Shown piece after piece: positions 36,374 to 45,861 of a stretch of 64,000 bases of DNA (position 1 is the first letter of the stretch; each line of letters opens with the position of its first letter). Source of the stretch: Pontibacter pudoricolor (GTDB taxonomy: Bacteria > Bacteroidota > Bacteroidia > Cytophagales > Hymenobacteraceae); contig NZ_CP048106.1 in NCBI RefSeq assembly GCF_010092985.1, forward strand, positions 1,550,001 through 1,614,000. Direction: 5' to 3'. The translations under genes were made by a program, and so were the position numbers. The notes under the pieces were generated by a model that was given only the letters and a program-made list of their open reading frames with translations, was not told where the DNA came from and made no database searches.

Positions 36374-36901
36374 ATGGAATATCGTTTTATCCATCATTGG
36401 CAGTATGAACCCGGGGAACAGGAAAATCTGATCCTGGACGAAGCTATTGCCCTTATTGAAACAGAAAGAAGCGATACCTTCCTGACTGATCTGGCTGCGT
36501 TTATTTCAGAAAAGGCCCGGGCAAAATATGTACTTATCGGGTTGCTGACGGATGACGCCCAAAAAGCCCATTCCTGTGCCTTTCTACGTGAAAACCAGGT
36601 GCTCAATAATATAACTTATTCGCTGAAAGGAACGCCCTGCAACGAAGTGATCACACAGCGCTTTTGCTACTTCCCGGTTGATGTTTCGACTAGTTTCCCT
36701 ACAGATGTTGAATTGAAAGAACTGGGCATTGAAAGTTATTTAGGCAGTTTATTATTATCGGACGAGGGCGAAGCCATCGGGCTGATTACGTTGATGGACG
36801 AAAAGCCACTGGAGAATGCAGCCTTTGCCGAACACCTGATCCTGGTCCTGAGCCCAGCTATCGAAGAAGAATTACTAAGACTCAGGGTAAAAACCGAATA
36901 G
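36374..36901 (+). CDS. GAF domain protein
   Basis: This 175-residue soluble protein has a single GAF-like domain over most of its length (DLAAFISEKARAKYVLIGLL, then TPCNEVITQRFCYFP, ELGIESYLGSLLLSDEGEAI and GLITLMDEKPL). No output domain such as a kinase or cyclase is attached, so it may bind a small ligand or act with a partner. A TAGTTTTG at 36342-36349 fits the Bacteroidota -7 promoter box at a suitable distance from the ATG. Neighbours on both sides are on the other strand. Confidence 0.78.
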   Translation: MEYRFIHHWQYEPGEQENLILDEAIALIETERSDTFLTDLAAFISEKARAKYVLIGLLTDDAQKAHSCAFLRENQVLNNITYSLKGTPCNEVITQRFCYFPVDVSTSFPTDVELKELGIESYLGSLLLSDEGEAIGLITLMDEKPLENAAFAEHLILVLSPAIEEELLRLRVKTE

Positions 36902-36919
36902 AAATTAACAGGCTGATAC

Positions 36920-37600
36920 TTAATGCCTGATTATCCTGCCATCTTCCATTTCGATTATCCGGCCGCTGCGTCCGGCAAAACCCTGGTCGTGGGTAACTAT
37001 AAGCAAGGTCTGGTTATGCACTTCGGCCAGTTCATGAAATATCTCGAATACTAGTTCGCTGTTTTTGGTATCCAGGTTCCCGGTTGGCTCGTCGCCCATT
37101 ATTATGTGCGGGTCGTTTATCATGGCGCGGGCAATGGCCACACGCTGCTTTTCACCTCCTGAAATGCGGTAAGCCTCTTTTTTTGCCAGGTGATCTATGC
37201 CCAGCATTTTCAGTTTTTCCAGTGCCCGGTGCTCTACTTCCTGTTCGCTGTACCTGCCTAATTTTAAGCCCGGCAACATAACATTCCGGATAACCGAAAA
37301 CTCGTTGAGCAGGTAATGAAACTGGAACACAAAACCGATCTTTTCGTTGCGGATGCGCGCCAGCTCCGCATCGCTCCTGCCGGTCATCAATTCCTGGTCT
37401 ATCAGCAGCTCACCTTTATAGTCCGTATCCATCGTTGACAGGATATAAAGCAGCGTAGACTTGCCACAACCCGACTTCCCGATAACAGAAACAAACTCTC
37501 CCCTGGTAATTTTAAAAGTAATATCTGTGAGCACCTGCACCGTTACCGGGTCATGAAACTCCTTTACAATGTGCCTTGCCTCCAGTATCGTGTCCTGCAT
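36920..37600 (-). CDS. ABC transporter ATPase (LolD/MacB-like)
   Basis: This 226-residue ATPase has Walker [11 protein letters not shown]-loop region [14 protein letters not shown], signature [15 protein letters not shown] and Walker [13 protein letters not shown]. The length and motifs match the LolD/MacB group, which powers substrate extraction from the inner membrane by MacB-type permeases. It is the last gene of a three-gene minus-strand operon, 1 base downstream of the permease gene. The nearby lipoprotein adaptor favours a MacAB/DevBCA-type exporter over lipoprotein sorting. Confidence 0.9.
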   Translation of the reverse strand: MQDTILEARHIVKEFHDPVTVQVLTDITFKITRGEFVSVIGKSGCGKSTLLYILSTMDTDYKGELLIDQELMTGRSDAELARIRNEKIGFVFQFHYLLNEFSVIRNVMLPGLKLGRYSEQEVEHRALEKLKMLGIDHLAKKEAYRISGGEKQRVAIARAMINDPHIIMGDEPTGNLDTKNSELVFEIFHELAEVHNQTLLIVTHDQGFAGRSGRIIEMEDGRIIRH

Positions 37601-37601
37601 C

Positions 37602-38861
37602 TTATTTCCCTCTTATAATTTCTACAGGGTCTACTCTGCTGGCTTTCCGTGCCGGAAAAAAACCTGCGAAATACGTGGTGATCAATGAAAAGATGCCCCC
37701 GATAAAATAAAAGACCGGGCTATAGTTTACCGGGTATGTTTTTACCGTTGGCAGCGCGGCCGTTACAAATGGAATATTGTCGATAATTACCGAGAAAATA
37801 AAACCGAACAGTAACCCGACCATCCCTCCGAAAAAACCGATGCTCAACGCTATTACCAGGAACACGCTGTTTACATCCCTGCCCGAAAAACCGGTAGCCT
37901 TAAGAATCGCTATGGAATCCATTTTTTCATAGATCATCATGTTCAGGATGTTGAAAATACCGAAGCCCGCAACTATAAGCAGCGTTATTCCCACAGCATA
38001 CGAGATAATAGACCGCACATTGCTACCTGTTTCAAACTGCGAATTGGCTGTCTGGATGTCTTCGGCGTCGATGTTAAACTTTTGCCTGTATTCCTGGGCA
38101 ACGGCTGGGGCCATTTCAAGGTCGTGCAGCTTTACCTGTATGTCGGTGATGTAGTTGGCTGGTTTGCCCATCAGCTTTTGCGTGGTAACAATAGAAGCGT
38201 AGCTCTGCACCTTATCAATTTCCTGTATGCCCGACTGAAAATAACCCACCACTTTCAGCGGGAACCGTTCGCCCTGCACCGTGGTAACCTGTACCACATC
38301 GCCAATGTCGGCGGCCAGAATATTGGCCAGGCCTTTTCCTAAAATAATGCTGTTGGAAACGTTCTTTGCATCAATCGCATTGCCTGCGGTCACATAATCC
38401 CGGAATTTGAAAAGACGCATTTCCTCCTCCACATCTACCCCGTTTATTACGCCGGTAATATCTATAGTTCCTTCGTTAAAGAACACCTGTGATGTTACTT
38501 TTGGGGTAGCGCCCAGCACGCGCGGGTCGTTTTTAACTGCCTGTAAGATTGGGCCGCTGTTATAGATCTCCTGCCTGCTGATTCCCGATTTTATAGAGCT
38601 GATAAAGTTATAGGAGTTCTTAAAAGCTGCAGCCGAATTGATGGGCTGGTGCTCACTCGGCTTGATCTCGTTGTAAAGGCGTACGTGGGGCGTGCGGTTC
38701 AGGATCAGGCCATCGAGCAGGTCGTTGAGGCCGTTCATAAAACTAAGCAGCGTAATAAACATGGCAATACTGAACGTAACGCCTACGGCAGCAACCAGGG
38801 TTTGCCCCAGCCGGGCCAGCAGCAGCGATTTGGCTATCCCTAAAATTAGCTTTGCATTCAT
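37602..38861 (-). CDS. MacB/FtsX-type ABC permease
   Basis: This 419-residue permease has one N-terminal helix (about 15-40), a large periplasmic domain (MacB_PCD-like, about 45-280) and three C-terminal helices (from about 290, 335 and 385) of the FtsX core, closing with ARKASRVDPVEIIRG. The motif FNILNMMIYEKMDSIAILKA at the first core helix is typical. Its ATG overlaps the stop of the adaptor gene (ATGA), so the two are translationally coupled. Its substrate could be a lipid-like compound, peptide or siderophore; nothing in the sequence decides. Confidence 0.9.
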   Translation of the reverse strand: MNAKLILGIAKSLLLARLGQTLVAAVGVTFSIAMFITLLSFMNGLNDLLDGLILNRTPHVRLYNEIKPSEHQPINSAAAFKNSYNFISSIKSGISRQEIYNSGPILQAVKNDPRVLGATPKVTSQVFFNEGTIDITGVINGVDVEEEMRLFKFRDYVTAGNAIDAKNVSNSIILGKGLANILAADIGDVVQVTTVQGERFPLKVVGYFQSGIQEIDKVQSYASIVTTQKLMGKPANYITDIQVKLHDLEMAPAVAQEYRQKFNIDAEDIQTANSQFETGSNVRSIISYAVGITLLIVAGFGIFNILNMMIYEKMDSIAILKATGFSGRDVNSVFLVIALSIGFFGGMVGLLFGFIFSVIIDNIPFVTAALPTVKTYPVNYSPVFYFIGGIFSLITTYFAGFFPARKASRVDPVEIIRGK

Positions 38862-39937
38862 TGTGCCGGCTTTACGATCACGTCATCCCTGGTCAGCCCT
38901 TTCAGTATCTCCACTTTCTGGTAATCTTTCAGTCCTGTTTTAACCGGCACTTTTTCATTGTCCTCGTTCAGCACATAGGTTCCGTCAACCAGGTATTCCC
39001 GCGGAATGATCAGTGCATTTTGTTTGCGCCGTATTACAATATTTGCTTCGGTGGTAAGGTTCGGGTAAAGTGCTGGCGGTTTGGTAACAAAACTGGCTTC
39101 GACGGTAAACGAACGGGTGCGCTCGTTCATGGCCGGGTTCACCTTATACACTTTTGCCTCAAATACCTGTCCTTTGTAGCTGTCTAAATTGAGCAACACC
39201 TGCTGGCCTGGTTGTATGCGGGCAATGTCGTATTCATCTACCTGCAATTCCAGTATAAAGTCATCGGCAGCACCAATTACTGCAACCGGTATCTGGGGGC
39301 TCACCATCTCCCCTTTCTCTTTCAGTACGCTATATACCTTCCCGTCCGTTTCGCTTCTGACCGTGTAATCACCGGTTATGGTCTCGCTTATCTCCAGATT
39401 CTTCTGCGACTGTTTTGCGGCAAAGTTCAGCTGCTTTTTCAGATCATTATAGCGCAATCTGGCAGACTGTAAGGCTGTTACAGAATTTTTATAGTTCAGT
39501 TCCCGTTGCTCCAGCTCTACACGGGTACCTATTTTGTTTGCCCACAGGTTGCGTTGCCTTACCAACAGCATCGAGTCGTTTTGCTTTTTGCTCCGGGCCA
39601 GGTCTATGGTTTCCTGCAGTTCGCTTAGTTTGGCAGCATTGGCGCTTACGCTGGAGTATTCGGCAGCAATGCGGGCGTTTTCGGTGTTTAGCCGGGCTGT
39701 TTCGTTATCTATTTTCAGCAGCGGGTCGCCTTTTTTAACAACATCGCCTTCGGTAACAAATAGCTGCTGTATAATGCCGCTTACAGTGGGAAAAACCTGG
39801 TACTGGTCCCTGCTTTTCACCACACCCGACGCATAAACCGATTCTGTAATAGCCTCTACTGTTGGCTGGGTGGTCTCGTGCTTACCTGTGCAGGCAGTTA
39901 GTATAAGTAAAAAAGCAAGTGGAAAGTATAGTTTCAT
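38858..39937 (-). CDS. Periplasmic adaptor lipoprotein of a MacAB-like exporter
   Basis: This 359-residue membrane-fusion protein has a lipoprotein signal (MKLYFPLAFLLILTAC, Cys16). It has the lipoyl half-motifs SGIIQQLFVTEGDVVKKGDP and VRSETDGKVYSVLKEKGEMV around a coiled-coil hairpin of about 100 residues (Glu/Lys/Asn-rich), then beta-barrel blocks. It is the first gene of the operon with the permease and ATPase. No outer-membrane channel gene is next to it, so it may share a TolC-type protein encoded elsewhere. Confidence 0.88.
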   Translation of the reverse strand: MKLYFPLAFLLILTACTGKHETTQPTVEAITESVYASGVVKSRDQYQVFPTVSGIIQQLFVTEGDVVKKGDPLLKIDNETARLNTENARIAAEYSSVSANAAKLSELQETIDLARSKKQNDSMLLVRQRNLWANKIGTRVELEQRELNYKNSVTALQSARLRYNDLKKQLNFAAKQSQKNLEISETITGDYTVRSETDGKVYSVLKEKGEMVSPQIPVAVIGAADDFILELQVDEYDIARIQPGQQVLLNLDSYKGQVFEAKVYKVNPAMNERTRSFTVEASFVTKPPALYPNLTTEANIVIRRKQNALIIPREYLVDGTYVLNEDNEKVPVKTGLKDYQKVEILKGLTRDDVIVKPAQ

Positions 39938-40032
39938 GTAGGGATTACATAGTTCCGGTTACCTGTTCTGCAGTTATCTGCATGCTTACAAACAGCCTGC
40001 GCCGCTATAAGTTTTATGCTGCCAAGATAAGT

Positions 40033-40593
40033 TTATAGTTTATCAAACGGAAAATAACCAAGGTATAGTTTATCGGTTTCCGGGCTGTTTATGGGTTTGA
40101 TGCGCAAACTATAGCGGTCTTTTAGATCAGGGGCAAGAATCTCCTTAACCTGGTGCAGATCATCAACGTCCACGCCAAACTTATCGTCTATGTGTGCCGG
40201 TGCTTCCTTAAAACCTGTGTGCCTGTAAAATGCCGATTTCTTTGCCACCCGCAATGCCTCATTTTTATCTTTAGCCACTACCAGCATTTTGTAATGAAAC
40301 TCATCAAACTCACCTTGCTTGTAGCCGCCCAGGTTCAGGAAATATAAACTATAGCCATCATTCTCAACTGGTGTTTCCTGCTTTGGTACAACCTCAATTT
40401 TCCAGGTATCAACTATAGTTATTTCTCGCCAGGCATCTACGTGCATTTTGCCGGCACCGGGCCAGAATTTTTTAAGCTGCGGAACAATGTCTTTTATAGT
40501 TTGCCCTATCCCAAAAAACACGTCGTGCTGTTCTGTGTTTCGGCCGGGTGGCCGGCACCCTACCATCACCATAAATAATTTCTGAACTGCCAT
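40033..40593 (-). CDS. DUF1543 domain protein
   Basis: This 186-residue protein has no signal peptide. The opening LFMVMVGCRPPGRNTEQHDV with FFGIG, and later SLYFLNLGGYKQGEFDEFH and MLVVAKDKNEAL, are typical of DUF1543, a small family of unknown function common in Bacteroidota and Proteobacteria. A second, weaker copy of the same pattern seems to fill the C-terminal half (LYLGYFPFDKL). It is a single gene. Confidence 0.82.
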   Translation of the reverse strand: MAVQKLFMVMVGCRPPGRNTEQHDVFFGIGQTIKDIVPQLKKFWPGAGKMHVDAWREITIVDTWKIEVVPKQETPVENDGYSLYFLNLGGYKQGEFDEFHYKMLVVAKDKNEALRVAKKSAFYRHTGFKEAPAHIDDKFGVDVDDLHQVKEILAPDLKDRYSLRIKPINSPETDKLYLGYFPFDKL

Positions 40594-40997
40594 ACCTAAA
40601 AAAACGCTCCTCCTGATTTATAGTTCTTTACAAAAAATGCTTCAAAACCACTAACTATATAATATCCTATTTATTTAATATTATAATTTTTATTACGATT
40701 TTATGCTAAAAAAACAGTGCAATTTAGCAGCCTATAGTTGCGGTTTAAAAATTACACTTTAACAAGCCCAAACTATGAATACATCCTCATTTAACTGTAT
40801 ATCAGGATTTTATTCTTTATTTTTTCAATGTACAGTTTCGTCCAATTAGCAACCCTTACATATTGCACTTTACTAAACATTTGCTTTAATAATTTGCATT
40901 TAATTAATTTTTAGTCATAGATTTGCTAGCGTTTATCATATTTTTTTAGTCATCAATATTAATATTATTATATATTTCTCAACTTTACAATTTAGCT
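40594..40997. other. A+T-rich divergent promoter region
   Basis: About 400 strongly A+T-rich bases between divergent genes, so it should drive both. The plus-strand promoter candidate is listed separately. A CTATAGTT octamer lies near 40733. No RNA gene or small gene was recognised. Confidence 0.5.
40893..40925 (+). promoter_or_regulatory. Candidate Bacteroidota promoter for the beta-helix/PA14 gene
   Basis: TTTG at 40893-40896 and TAGATTTG at 40918-40925 match the -33 TTTG and -7 TAnnTTTG boxes of Bacteroidota, with a 21-base gap. The start site would fall about 65 bases before the ATG at 40998. Confidence 0.4.
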
Positions 40998-43046
40998 ATG
41001 GTACTAAGAAATGTGTACTCCAAAACGGTTCTTAATTTCATTTTTCACATCCGGCCAGTTCTGATCCTGGCCCTTTTACTCTCTCCAACCTATTCAAATG
41101 CCCAGACCTACAGTGGCCCTATTGTCATTACAAAAGGCGGTACGTACACCGGTAACTGGGAGTCAACCAACTCAGATGTAGCAGCAGTTGATATCCGTAC
41201 TACAGAGCCAGTCGTTATCATCAACTCCAATATACGGGGGGCCGGCTTCCTGATCAAAAGCTGGTACTATGCCGCCGATATCACTGTAAAGCATACGAAC
41301 GGCTACGGCATTACGCCTACTCCCACTTCAGACTATCCCAAAACCCGACGCTTTGTAACGCTGAATGATTTCAGGAACCTGGTAGTAGAGAACTGTTACA
41401 TGGAAAGCACCACCGGCATTGTGTTAGGCGATGATTATCGCGGAGACGGCTCCCCGAATCAAACGATCAAGATCCGGTATAACAAAGCCAAGAACATTGA
41501 CGGGCGTGTGTACGGCGGCAAAATGCACGCACAGTTTGTACAGTTTAACTACAGAGGCCAGGTGCCCCATGTAGAGATCGCCTGGAATCAAGTGATCAAT
41601 GAACCGAACAAATCGGTGAAGGAAGATAACATCAACATTTATAACTCGCGTGGCACCCCATCATCTCCTATTAAGATACATAACAACTACATACAGGGTG
41701 CCTACCCGGTAAATGCGCAGGCCAGCAGCTTCTCCGGTGGAGGTATTCTGACAGACAGTGATGGAAACGCAGAAAGATGCCCGGCCTTTATTGAGGCGCA
41801 TGATAACCAACTGGTAAACCTGGGCAACTATTCCATGGGTATAGCAGCTGGCCATAACATCCGCTATCATCATAACAGAGTTATTAACTCCGCCACGTTT
41901 GATGACGGTACGCGCTTTAACATGTATACTTCCGGGGTGTGGAGTAAAGACTATGAAAAGACCGGCATTACCTATTCCAACTCCATCGACAATAACACCC
42001 TGGGCGTAATGGCCTGGAACTGGCCAAACGACAGAAGGGACATATCCGACATGTCGGGCGCTACCGCAGAGAACAATATCTCTTTACCAGGCACCATAAC
42101 CAAACAGCACGAGCGCGATGAATTTACATTGTGGCAGCAAAAACTTAGCAGCAAAGGCATTGTAGTCGGCCCGGGCGGATCAGGGGAAGGTATACCCACA
42201 ACAACTCCGGCACCAGTACCCGAACCAGCTCCGGAACAAACCCCGGAACAGGATACTACCGGAAGCGGTGAAGGCATGATCATCAGCGAAATATGGACTG
42301 ATATACACATAGAGAATGTAAATGAGATACCTGTAGAAAAGGCACCATCAAGCACAAAAGAGTTAAAAATATTTGAGTCGCACAGCAATGTGGCTGACCA
42401 TTATGGACAGCGGATACGGGGATATATAACAGCACCTGCCAGCGGGCAATATACTTTCTGGGTTGCAGGTGATAATAACGCCGAATTAAGCCTTAGCACA
42501 TCCGAAGACCCGGCACAAAAGCAAAGAATAGCTTACGTAAATGGTTATACCGGCAGCCGCGAATGGAGCAAGCAATCATCTCAGCGATCGGCAGCCATAA
42601 TGCTGGAAGCTGGCAAACGCTATTACATTGAAGTATTGCATGTGGAAGGAAAAGGGGAAGATAACGTTGCCGTAGGATGGCAGTTACCGGATGGTACCCT
42701 GGAAAGACCCATTGCAGGTAACAGACTATCGCCGATGGGTTCAGCCACTGCTCCTGAAACACCCCCGGCACCTACTCCGGAACCTGCCATAATTGAGGCA
42801 ACCACTTACCCAAATCCTTTTAAAAATGTGGTAGTACTTGATATGGGCAACCAGAAAATCACCTTAAAGCAGGTGGTGATCCTGACCCCGGAAGGCGTTC
42901 TGAAATACAACGTCCCTAACGTGCAACTGGTTGATAACAAACTGGAAATTAACCTGGCAAAAGCCAGGCTTAATGCCGGAATGTATTTCCTGAAATACAC
43001 AGACAGCACCGGGTTGAGCAAGACCATACGGATCATAAAAGAATAA
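40998..43046 (+). CDS. Secreted beta-helix/PA14 protein with T9SS sorting domain
   Basis: This 682-residue protein has a signal peptide (about 1-36, ending SNAQT). Residues about 40-370 show the short repeating turns of a right-handed parallel beta-helix (VVIINSNIRGAGFLIKS, NLVVENCYMESTTGIVLG, PIKIHNNYIQGAYPVN). A Pro/Glu/Thr linker (about 395-425) leads to a PA14 domain (about 430-585, with YGQRIRGYITAPASGQYTFW and GKRYYIEVLHVEGKGEDNVA), often carbohydrate-binding. A second Pro-rich linker and a type A T9SS sorting domain (TTYPNPFKNVVVLDMG to the C-terminus) close it. It is probably a surface-attached polysaccharide-binding or -degrading protein. No catalytic residues can be assigned. Confidence 0.82.
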   Translation: MVLRNVYSKTVLNFIFHIRPVLILALLLSPTYSNAQTYSGPIVITKGGTYTGNWESTNSDVAAVDIRTTEPVVIINSNIRGAGFLIKSWYYAADITVKHTNGYGITPTPTSDYPKTRRFVTLNDFRNLVVENCYMESTTGIVLGDDYRGDGSPNQTIKIRYNKAKNIDGRVYGGKMHAQFVQFNYRGQVPHVEIAWNQVINEPNKSVKEDNINIYNSRGTPSSPIKIHNNYIQGAYPVNAQASSFSGGGILTDSDGNAERCPAFIEAHDNQLVNLGNYSMGIAAGHNIRYHHNRVINSATFDDGTRFNMYTSGVWSKDYEKTGITYSNSIDNNTLGVMAWNWPNDRRDISDMSGATAENNISLPGTITKQHERDEFTLWQQKLSSKGIVVGPGGSGEGIPTTTPAPVPEPAPEQTPEQDTTGSGEGMIISEIWTDIHIENVNEIPVEKAPSSTKELKIFESHSNVADHYGQRIRGYITAPASGQYTFWVAGDNNAELSLSTSEDPAQKQRIAYVNGYTGSREWSKQSSQRSAAIMLEAGKRYYIEVLHVEGKGEDNVAVGWQLPDGTLERPIAGNRLSPMGSATAPETPPAPTPEPAIIEATTYPNPFKNVVVLDMGNQKITLKQVVILTPEGVLKYNVPNVQLVDNKLEINLAKARLNAGMYFLKYTDSTGLSKTIRIIKE

Positions 43047-43055
43047 AGCTACAGG

Positions 43056-43089
43056 CAGGCACTTCTACACAGGAGTGCCTGTTTTTTTT
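43056..43089 (+). terminator. Intrinsic terminator after the beta-helix/PA14 gene
   Basis: CAGGCACT and AGTGCCTG form an 8-bp stem with a 10-base loop, followed by eight T, starting 10 bases after the stop codon. Confidence 0.8.
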
Positions 43090-43162
43090 GCTATACGGCT
43101 GGTTATTAGCCATTACCTTTTCATCGCTCTTTATAGTATAAGGTATAAAAAGTAGCCAGCTT

Positions 43163-43654
43163 ATGGTAGACAACTATAAAGTACCCGCAAAAACCTGTAT
43201 CGGCCATGTGCATTTAAAAGTTTCAGATCTGCAGCGAACCCTCGACTTTTATACCGGCCTGCTTGGCTTTGAACTGATGCAGATGTATGGTGAGGAGGCA
43301 GCATTTGTCTCAGCGGGTGGCTACCACCATCATATCGGGCTTAACACCTGGTTTAGTAAAGGAACCGGTCCGGCGCCAAAACATGCTGCGGGGCTTTTCC
43401 ATACAGCTATACTTTACCCTACCCGCAAAGACCTGGCAGTTATACTTAAACGCCTGATAGATGCAAACTACCCGATCACGGGTGCCTCAGACCATGGTGT
43501 TTCAGAAGCGATCTACCTGAATGACCCCGACCATAACGGCCTCGAACTATACTGGGATAAACCAAAATCGCACTGGCCTACTCATGCTGACGGCTCCTTG
43601 TATATGTACACCCGCCACCTCGACCTGGAAAACCTCTTAAAGGAACTGGAGTAA
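43163..43654 (+). CDS. VOC-family (glyoxalase/extradiol dioxygenase-like) protein
   Basis: This 163-residue protein has one vicinal-oxygen-chelate module pair. CIGHVHLKVSDLQRTLDFYT carries the first metal-ligand His, GGYHHHIGLNTW the next, GLFHTAIL a further His, and GLELYWDKP the Glu ligand near the end. Length and motifs suit a catechol-2,3-dioxygenase-like or glyoxalase-like metalloenzyme. Substrate is unknown. It lies 83 bases upstream of an amidohydrolase on the same strand and may share its transcript. Confidence 0.85.
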   Translation: MVDNYKVPAKTCIGHVHLKVSDLQRTLDFYTGLLGFELMQMYGEEAAFVSAGGYHHHIGLNTWFSKGTGPAPKHAAGLFHTAILYPTRKDLAVILKRLIDANYPITGASDHGVSEAIYLNDPDHNGLELYWDKPKSHWPTHADGSLYMYTRHLDLENLLKELE

Positions 43655-43737
43655 GCTGCTTTTCAGGCTGTCGGGCCAGATATTCCTGTAAAATTCTGTA
43701 AGTTCGTAGTTGCTTTCAGACCTAACTGCTTTGTGCT

Positions 43738-45213
43738 ATGACCTACGACCTGCTGATAACCGGTGCAACCATCTATGATGGATCTGGAAAAACGCCCTAT
43801 GTTGCTGATGTATGGGTTAATAACGATACAATTAGCCTGATCGGTAGCCAGCCATCGGCATCGGCAGCTAAAACACTGGATGGAAGCGGACTTATACTTA
43901 CACCCGGTTTTATAGATGCGCACGCCCATGGCGAGCCTTTCAAAACACCGGAGTTTGCTAATTTTCTGGCAATGGGCGTAACTACCATTTGCCTGGGCCA
44001 GGATGGTTTCAGCCCCGATTTAAGCGAAGACAGTTATACCTCAGGTGAACCTTTGAGCAGCTGGATGAACCGTGTGGATGAACTGAAACCTGGCGTAAAT
44101 ATCGTGATGTTTGTAGGGCATAATACGATCAGGATGCAGACCGGCGCAAAGTATAAACCGGAACCTACTGAGGAAGACTTTGCCGGAATGGAGCAGTTGC
44201 TGAACGAAGGCATGGACCTGGGCTGTTTCGGGATGACGACCGGCCTGGAATACAATCCCGGCTTTAACTGCAAAACTCCTGAACTCGACAGGCTGGCAAA
44301 AATTGTAGGCCAGCGCGGGGGTATGATCATGAGCCACATGCGCAGCGAGAACGATGCAACTATAGTTCCGGCTATTGAAGAACTGCTCTCCCAGGGAAAA
44401 TACTGCCCGGTACAGATTTCACATATAAAAGTGGTGTATGGCAAAGGTACCAGCCGCGCCGAAGAGATATGTAATCTACTGGATGATGCCCGCGCAAAAG
44501 GCATAAAAGCTACTGCCGATTTCTACCCCTACACCGCCAGCTATACTTCCATCGAGATCCTGTTCCCGGACTGGGCCAAACTGCCTTATAACTATGAGGA
44601 AGTAAAAGCCACGCGCGGCGAAGAGTTAAAGCAATTTCTGAAAGAAAAGATAATTTCCCGCAATGGCCCCGAAGCAACACTATTGGGCACGGGCCCTTTT
44701 AAAGGGAAAACCTTAGGTCAGATTGCTACTGAGTTGAACAAACCGTTTGAGGAAGTGTTGTGCGACGACATTGGCCCTTATGGTGCATTTGGCGCCTATT
44801 TTATAATGGATGAAGCCCTGCAGGATACCTTGCTGAAATACCCGAACACAATGCTTTGTACGGATGGCAGCCCGTTTATGAACCACCCGCGCAGCTTCGG
44901 CTCGTTTGCGAAGATGATCGAGACCTTTGTGTTTGAAAAGCAATTGTTTTCGCTGGAAGAAGGCATCCGTAAAATGACAGGCCTGACTGCCGAAACGATA
45001 GGCATACAGGATCGTGGTTTTATAAAGCCCGGTTACAAAGCAGACCTATTACTATTCAACCCTTCAGAAATAAAAGCCAATGCCACGTATGAAAACCCGA
45101 TGCAACGCTCTACCGGATTCCGGTTTGTTATAGTTAATGGCAAAGTAGTGAAGGAACAGGAAAACTTTACTGGTGAACGGAGCGGCCGTGTGCTGCGAAA
45201 GCCACAACTATAA
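43738..45213 (+). CDS. D-aminoacylase-type amidohydrolase
   Basis: This 491-residue enzyme has the composite-domain amidohydrolase plan: an N-terminal beta segment (LLITGATIYDGSGKTPYVAD), metal-binding HxH in TPGFIDAHAHGEP, a conserved SHMRSEND, the His of VQISHIKVVYG and the catalytic Asp in MLCTDGSPF, closing with KPGYKADLLLFNP. This fits N-acyl-D-amino-acid deacylases, which release D-amino acids from acylated forms, or dihydroorotase-like relatives. No signal peptide is seen, so it should be cytoplasmic. It contains a full AACTATAGTT palindrome in its coding sequence (44358-44367). Confidence 0.87.
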   Translation: MTYDLLITGATIYDGSGKTPYVADVWVNNDTISLIGSQPSASAAKTLDGSGLILTPGFIDAHAHGEPFKTPEFANFLAMGVTTICLGQDGFSPDLSEDSYTSGEPLSSWMNRVDELKPGVNIVMFVGHNTIRMQTGAKYKPEPTEEDFAGMEQLLNEGMDLGCFGMTTGLEYNPGFNCKTPELDRLAKIVGQRGGMIMSHMRSENDATIVPAIEELLSQGKYCPVQISHIKVVYGKGTSRAEEICNLLDDARAKGIKATADFYPYTASYTSIEILFPDWAKLPYNYEEVKATRGEELKQFLKEKIISRNGPEATLLGTGPFKGKTLGQIATELNKPFEEVLCDDIGPYGAFGAYFIMDEALQDTLLKYPNTMLCTDGSPFMNHPRSFGSFAKMIETFVFEKQLFSLEEGIRKMTGLTAETIGIQDRGFIKPGYKADLLLFNPSEIKANATYENPMQRSTGFRFVIVNGKVVKEQENFTGERSGRVLRKPQL

Positions 45214-45246
45214 ATTGCGTAACTTGCGCCTTTATAGTACCCCTTT

Positions 45247-45861
45247 ATGACGCACCGCCATTTTATAGTACATAAGCCTTATGGTTACCTGAGCCAGTTT
45301 GTTTGCGAGCACAAAAAGAAGAAAATGCTCGGCGAACTGCACGATTTTCCGGAAGGAACTATGGCTATAGGTAGATTGGATGAAGACAGCGAAGGCCTTT
45401 TATTACTGACCACCAACGGCAAAGTAAGCGAGCAGGTACGCAGTAAGCATATCGAAAAAGAATACTACGCCCAGGTAGATGGCCTGATAACCGACGAAGC
45501 CATAAAACTACTGCAGGAAGGCGTAGAAATCGGCATAGGTGGCGATAAGTATAAAACCCTGCCCTGTGCTGCTTTCAGGTTAGAGCAGGATCCTGGTTTT
45601 CCGCAACGCAGCCGCAAAATACGTGACGACCGCCATGGCCCTACCAGTTGGGTTTCTATTACCTTAACAGAGGGAAAAAACCGACAGGTCCGCAAAATGA
45701 CCGCTGCGGCCGGTTTTCCGACACTGCGTTTGGTTCGGGTAAGAATTGGTGACATTCAGTTAGGTGAGTTGCAGTCTGGCGAAGTAGTGGAGGTGGAAGA
45801 TTTGTCGATGGCTATGGCGTCCGAACAAATTTTGTCTGAATCAGGATTTACTGGATTTTAG
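45247..45861 (+). CDS. RNA pseudouridine synthase (RluE/RsuA family)
   Basis: This 204-residue enzyme lacks an S4 domain. It has HFIVHKPYGYLSQF at the start, the catalytic Asp motif GRLDEDSEGLLLLTTNG, and the family block LTEGKNRQVRKMTAAAGFPT with LRLVRVRIG. It converts a uridine in ribosomal RNA to pseudouridine; RluE, the closest type by length, acts on 23S rRNA. The start is 33 bases after the amidohydrolase stop. Confidence 0.92.
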   Translation: MTHRHFIVHKPYGYLSQFVCEHKKKKMLGELHDFPEGTMAIGRLDEDSEGLLLLTTNGKVSEQVRSKHIEKEYYAQVDGLITDEAIKLLQEGVEIGIGGDKYKTLPCAAFRLEQDPGFPQRSRKIRDDRHGPTSWVSITLTEGKNRQVRKMTAAAGFPTLRLVRVRIGDIQLGELQSGEVVEVEDLSMAMASEQILSESGFTGF